DNA of 64,000 bases from Trichomonas vaginalis G3 (Eukaryota; Parabasalia; Trichomonadida; Trichomonadidae): contig NC_067207.1 in the NCBI RefSeq assembly GCF_026262505.1, positions 14,414,082-14,478,081 of the forward strand, in the 5' to 3' direction. Made by a program: the position numbers and the translations under genes. Below the pieces are notes generated by a model. The model worked only from the letters and a program-made list of their open reading frames with translations, did no database searches and was not told the origin of the DNA. Numbering within the stretch: position 1 is the first letter of the stretch; each line of letters opens with the position of its first letter. Below are positions 59,428-64,000 of this stretch, one piece after another.

Positions 59428-62400
59428 TTACCAATAAGGAGCCAACCATGATACATTCTACTTAAGTTAATTTCCGATGTTGCCTCTTCTATCAACTTCT
59501 GTACGTCTGAGGAATAGTCATTATCATTTCGTAGGTCGTTTCCAGCCAATTTTTCTGCAACTTCTCGAATTTGCCTGTTTCAAACCTCTTCCTTCTTTGT
59601 CATCTGGCTTCCTTCGTACCATAGAGCGTCTATTACTGGTTCCTGGACGAAAATGTCCAAAAAGCCAACAATGTTTGAGAATTTTTCGAAGTTGGCCCAA
59701 AACATCTTTCCGCAGTAGTTTTTGAAGAGTCCATGAGTACCAACAGCTCTAAAGCTCTTACTAACATCCTTGTAAGTCTGAAAGGAACTGTTTCTCGACA
59801 TATCTTCTTAATGAAGCTTTTTCGAAGCAAATCTGAGAGATCTATGTGTACGATATTGCCAATTTCTCTTCATAAAACAGTATATTTAGAGGATGTTCTG
59901 TCGCCTAAACCAATATGTAAACCGACAACTGACATTAAAGCGAGAGAACGGCTGAAATTCGTTGTTTGCATCAGCCATTGTCTTGCTCCTGATGATCAGC
60001 CACAAAGCTTCATCAATTTCGTTGTCTGGAGCCACATTTACTAATTTTCTGAATAATTCGAGTTTTTGGAGGTTGTTCATGGTAGATTGCAATATTCTAC
60101 CTTTATATAAGAACTCGTTGAAACACCTTTTCTCGGATTCTTCAGTTCTGTTTGCAAATTTTTCTTCTCCATAAGATTATGAGCTCAAATCTCTCCTCCA
60201 GCAGCCCACGAGATCAGTCCTGATGCTGTTGTCAAAGGAACAACGTGATACTGCATGATTATGTTGAACTTCCGTCAGTCGAGTTTATTCATCTCAAATC
60301 GAATTAACCAAGAGAAAAACTGCATAATGTGTTGGTCAATCTCAAATCCTCTCTTCCTTTCAGTAGATATTTGGTAAGATTGACCGTTTACTGCCCAACA
60401 TTCGCATTTTTCTCGGTCTTTTCGGCGGAAGGAATGCATTTTTCCACACGTGGCGGATCTTTGATACAGTTATGAAGTGGTTTACCGATCTCGTAGCTTC
60501 CTGGCATGCAAACTTTGAGGTCATCTGTAATAATTGGAGTCCCAGCTTTTATGTCAATGGAATTGACTGATTCGATGTTCTTGTTCAATGAAATATGGAG
60601 CGAGATTCGCAGCATTGAAGAGAAAGACTCTATCTGCATTTGCTGTTTTTGAATTATTATATTCAAAACTCTGGCGCTTTTTTCAATGAACAGTTTAGCA
60701 GGTTTGCATGAGAACCAGTCCTTAAGGAAGGATTGTAGGTCTTTGGCCGATATAATGTCACTTACTCGCTTAATTATATCTAACTTTCCTGTTGCAATGG
60801 AAATCATCACCAATCTTCAGGAGCTTCTCTAATAATATTGATACTTCTTCTGCAGGAGTCACGGCCAAGATGTCATCGATTGAGCGAAAATTGTCACATC
60901 ATTTCACGTCCAAACTATGTCATTGAACAATTGGTCGATGAATTCGCTTGACTTTGTGTGTCTCTGCAAATTAAGAGTAGAGCAACTGCTTGGGAAGTGG
61001 TTTACAGAAAATGATTTCATTAATATCGAAAACTACTTCACGAACTTCTTTACAGGGTGTTCTAGTTGTACAACCAATTGTGGGATGATTAAATTACTGA
61101 TTCCGGTGGCAATTTCTAAATTTTGAATGCAAAATTTCGAAATCGCTCAAATAAGTACCATAAGTAAAGAAGAGAGAGGCATAATTGGCATAACCAATGC
61201 ATTTTAGAGCCATTCAGTTTCCAATAATTTTCCAAACCCGTTCATTTATATTTGCAATAAAATTCAGCTACATTTCCGTTTCTGCATCAAAGAAAGGTTT
61301 GTGTATGTCCATATCTCCACGCTCTTGCGTGATTCGTGTTTTTTCTCCAACACATACCCAATTGGTTGACGACAAACACCGTAACAACAGTTCTTGTTGC
61401 CAAATCGCAAACAGCATCGGCAAATAGACATCAATTCTCTGTTGATTTCTGGAGTTTCGATACGAATTTGGCCAGTTCATCTGATATCTTAACAATGCCA
61501 CGGTCGTATCTTGTTATATATCTAATTAATAATGATCTTTCATCTTTTTCTAATTGATTGGAAAACTCCATCGAAATAAGTCCATTCTTTTATACGTCTT
61601 AATATGTCTAAATATGTGTTCTTCATCGTCCTCTTCCTTGTTCCGGTGTACACTCTAGTAATTCCCTGATGGCCCATGATAATTTCAATTGAGAATAATC
61701 GTTTTTCATTGAATTTGAATTTTCTTTCCAAATTTCAATGATGTGTTTTGAATTTTCTTGTTTTTGTTCACATCCAAGATGTTTCTCACGTCTTCTATGG
61801 AGAAGAAATCATTTATCAGGGGCATGGCATTCTCGTAGTTTGCTGGAGGACTAAGTTATATAACAGCAGCGTTAGTTGCCCTGTTTCACGAATTCTTCAG
61901 CTTCATTTTGTAAATTTTTTTCTGATTTTTGCAAATCGCTCGCCAACAACAGTTCGTAGGTGTATCAGGGACAAGAACTGCTCGTATTTGTCGGTCTCCT
62001 GGCCAGTGTTTAATGCAGCTATGAAGAATGGAAGGCGGCTTTGATTTTGGTCTCTTTTACGAGTTTTTTTCGAAAATTTGGTCTTTCGAAATAATTGAAG
62101 CGTAATCGTCCATGTTCATGTAACAGTTTACAATGCCTGGGACACTTGTCTCTGACTCTTTTTGTGTCTCCGTATATCTCTAACGCTTATGTCATTTGTT
62201 TATGACTCAAATAACCCTGCATCTGTTGTTTGCGATGAGAATTATTCCTAATAATCCATTAGCAGTGCTTTTCCGTTTTAATTGCGCTTCGATCATTAAT
62301 AAGTGTTTTAGAGGTTCCTCGGGGAAGTCAACTTTTGAGAAAAACCGTATGGCCTTAAACCAAGACTTGCATTTCTCAGCGATTTTTCCGGCAGTCATTG

Positions 62401-64000
62401 GGTTGTAGAACATGGAAAGCCCGCGCGGTCAAGAGCTTCTGCTCCATCAACAATTACTGACAAAACTGAAAGATTCCGCGTTTGGAGATGAGACACTGTT
62501 TCGAAAAACGACATCAATCACGACGCTCTTCATCTTGAGCATCTTCCATACGGAAACAAGAGCTAAAGAAAGATATCGTACTGTAATTTCGATGCTCCGT
62601 TTAATAATGGTCGACAAGCACGAATTGCAGCCGAACTACTACAGAGAACAAGGTCTGCGTGAGCTGTAGAATCCATATCGGGGTGTATTCTGCTACGTTT
62701 TGATGAGATAATATGGTATTATCAATCTTCTCTGGGAAGCGAGGCCTCATCTTTGAGGACGATGTCTGGCTTGGTTGATAGTCTTGTCTCGTTTAACACT
62801 GAGAAGGTTTTTCCTTTGGAAAATTTCACGATTTTTGTGATTTTCGGATTTTTGCGTAAAATTACTGATATAAGTTCATGAGCTTTGGAGTTCTAAAGGA
62901 CTTTTATTGAGAGTGCGAGCCTAAGAACTTGCAAAACAAGAGATTGAAACTTCCCTGTGTTCATTATCTCAGCATTAAATTTTTGGAGTCTTTGTTGTTG
63001 TTCTTTATTCGCTGGGATGCGAGTTCAAAGAATAGTATGGGGAACGACTCGTATGTATGCCATACAGGAGCTAAATAGTTAAATGTAGTTACTGTAATTG
63101 ATCTTACTTCTTTGGTTAAAAACGTTCTTTTGCCTCAGAATCGATACGAAACAGGTTGAATATGGCTGGATCGTACTTTATAGTTTCCTTTCCAATGCGA
63201 AAAACAAGGGCAGAAAAATACTTTAATTGCGGGAAATTCGCTTCGTGAAGGAAAGGAAGGATCATTTCCATGATATTGTCACCGTAAGGGAGAATAGAGA
63301 CATCTTACAAGTAGAATGATGGACCTCAGGAAGTGGAAATGGCATCTGGAGGGTTAAATACTTTATCATTAGTAATTTCGAGAAAACTGGGACAATTTGT
63401 GGTAGGAAAGGTAGGGAATTGAATGGATCGCTCTGAAAGATGTATACAATGGCGTATAATTAGTACAGATGGTTTCGTAAATTGAAAAGATTGTTGTAAT
63501 TGGTCCAAACGTACTGCATAGACGAAGTTTAGATAGCAAGTCTGGCGTTTGATACATCACAGATGCGGTGACCAGTCAAAAGAATGTGATTCGTAGTCAA
63601 ATGTGTGGAATTGAGTCGGTTCAAGGGGTCCTATTGTTCCAAACAGCCTGAAAAAGCCACAAATTGGTCTCAAAGTCAGAACAATTTGAAAGAAAAGAGA
63701 AGATTTCCTTGTGCATTTTCACAATATCCGCTTCATTGAAGATTTCGTGAAAGTCTATCGCTCTGAAAATGAGTAATAACGTATTTGCAACCTCTACATG
63801 TAAACTCTTTGTGAGAGCTGATCGTCAATTGGTTTGTAATTGCGTTTATAAGTTTTGATTAAAAGGTCTTGAATTCGTCAATATGAGGAATGAGCTCGTT
63901 AATGCTTTTTAGGACACATTTGTGGATGATTCGCGTATTATTTTATCGTTTAGCTTAAGAGTTGCTTCTAAAGTTGATTTTGGAGTTTCACACCTTTCTT
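59428..64000 (-). pseudogene. Broken partial copy of the TOR-like kinase gene
   Basis: Corresponds to 42492-47053 and runs off the window. Recognisable pieces include the FATC end, the region upstream of it, and VPFRLTRMLVRAL in shifted frames. Small indels occur about every few tens of bases, so no part longer than about 140 residues stays in frame. Confidence 0.88.

Larger units (their letters stand above)
53790..64000 (-). repeat. Right arm of the ~10 kb inverted repeat, error-rich copy
   Basis: Reverse-complement copy of about 42492-52663, still continuing at the window end. By eye it carries about a dozen differences in the first 300 or so bases of the Ser/Glu-rich copy, many of them one- or two-base indels beside runs of one base, and the same density in spacers as in genes. 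No gene in it keeps an open frame. See findings for artefact versus real duplication. Confidence 0.95.

Noticed and set aside
1-64000. Spliceosomal introns
   Set aside because: I looked for the trichomonad 3' consensus ACTAACACACAG and the GTATGT 5' signal near broken frames and found no convincing pair.
1-64000. tRNA or rRNA genes in the larger spacers
   Set aside because: No T-loop/anticodon arrangement or rRNA-like conserved block was recognised by eye. A covariance search would be needed to be certain.
53790-64000. Treating right-arm frame fragments as separate small genes
   Set aside because: Each is a piece of a left-arm gene read through small indels, so they are listed only as broken copies.

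Overview
This window looks like nuclear DNA of a parabasalid protist, most likely a trichomonad (Trichomonas or Tritrichomonas type). The DNA is AT-rich and the genes show no introns. Spacers are short, and many start codons sit only about 3 to 35 bases downstream of an Initiator-like TCAYTW motif, the core promoter known from Trichomonas. The gene content also fits: a DUF3447-type ankyrin protein, a saposin-like pore-forming peptide, a TKL kinase with a helical-repeat tail, and families of small surface-type proteins with hydrophobic C-termini. There is no prokaryotic operon structure. No rRNA, tRNA or CRISPR was found.

Layout. 1-4354: the end of a cofactor-dependent phosphoglycerate mutase and a TKL protein kinase. 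4.7-7.1 kb: three tandem discoidin-like surface-protein cassettes. 7.3-8.4 kb: an arsenite methyltransferase (minus strand). 9.3-10.7 kb: an MFS sugar transporter broken by one in-frame TGA. 10.8-16.6 kb: three members of a second secreted-type family plus a 3' relic of another, with a half-size ABC transporter between them. 16.8-21.2 kb: a two-repeat protein and a large Sac-domain phosphoinositide phosphatase. 22-25.2 kb: a C2-domain/PQ-repeat protein with a one-base shift, and an unrecognised 516-residue protein. 26.3-30.7 kb: a duplicated acidic-repeat gene flanking a coiled-coil gene. 31.9-35.4 kb: ankyrin gene and ankyrin debris, and a 5'-truncated PPP-type phosphatase remnant. 35.4-40.7 kb: a KDEL-bearing PDI-like protein without a CXXC motif, a DEAD-box RNA helicase of eIF4A type, a cornichon-like cargo receptor and a saposin-like peptide. 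40.8-52.7 kb: a TOR-like PIKK, a TBC RabGAP broken by one TAA, a helical protein, and a Ser/Glu-rich protein.

The most striking structure is a giant inverted repeat. About 42492-52663 is repeated in reverse from about 53790 to the window end, around a roughly 1.1 kb unique spacer. Left-arm genes are open, except for the TBC stop, which both arms share. The right arm carries frequent small indels in genes and spacers alike, which breaks every gene. The pattern resembles an uncorrected long-read fold-back at a contig end more than a natural decayed duplication, but both remain possible. Annotation right of 53.8 kb should therefore be treated as provisional.

The genes do not form a single pathway. 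Recurrent themes are membrane signalling and traffic (Sac phosphatase, TBC RabGAP, C2 protein, cornichon, TOR-like kinase, TKL kinase), transport (MFS, ABC), secretory proteins (PDI-like, saposin) and expanding, decaying multicopy families (ankyrin, two surface families, acidic-repeat genes).
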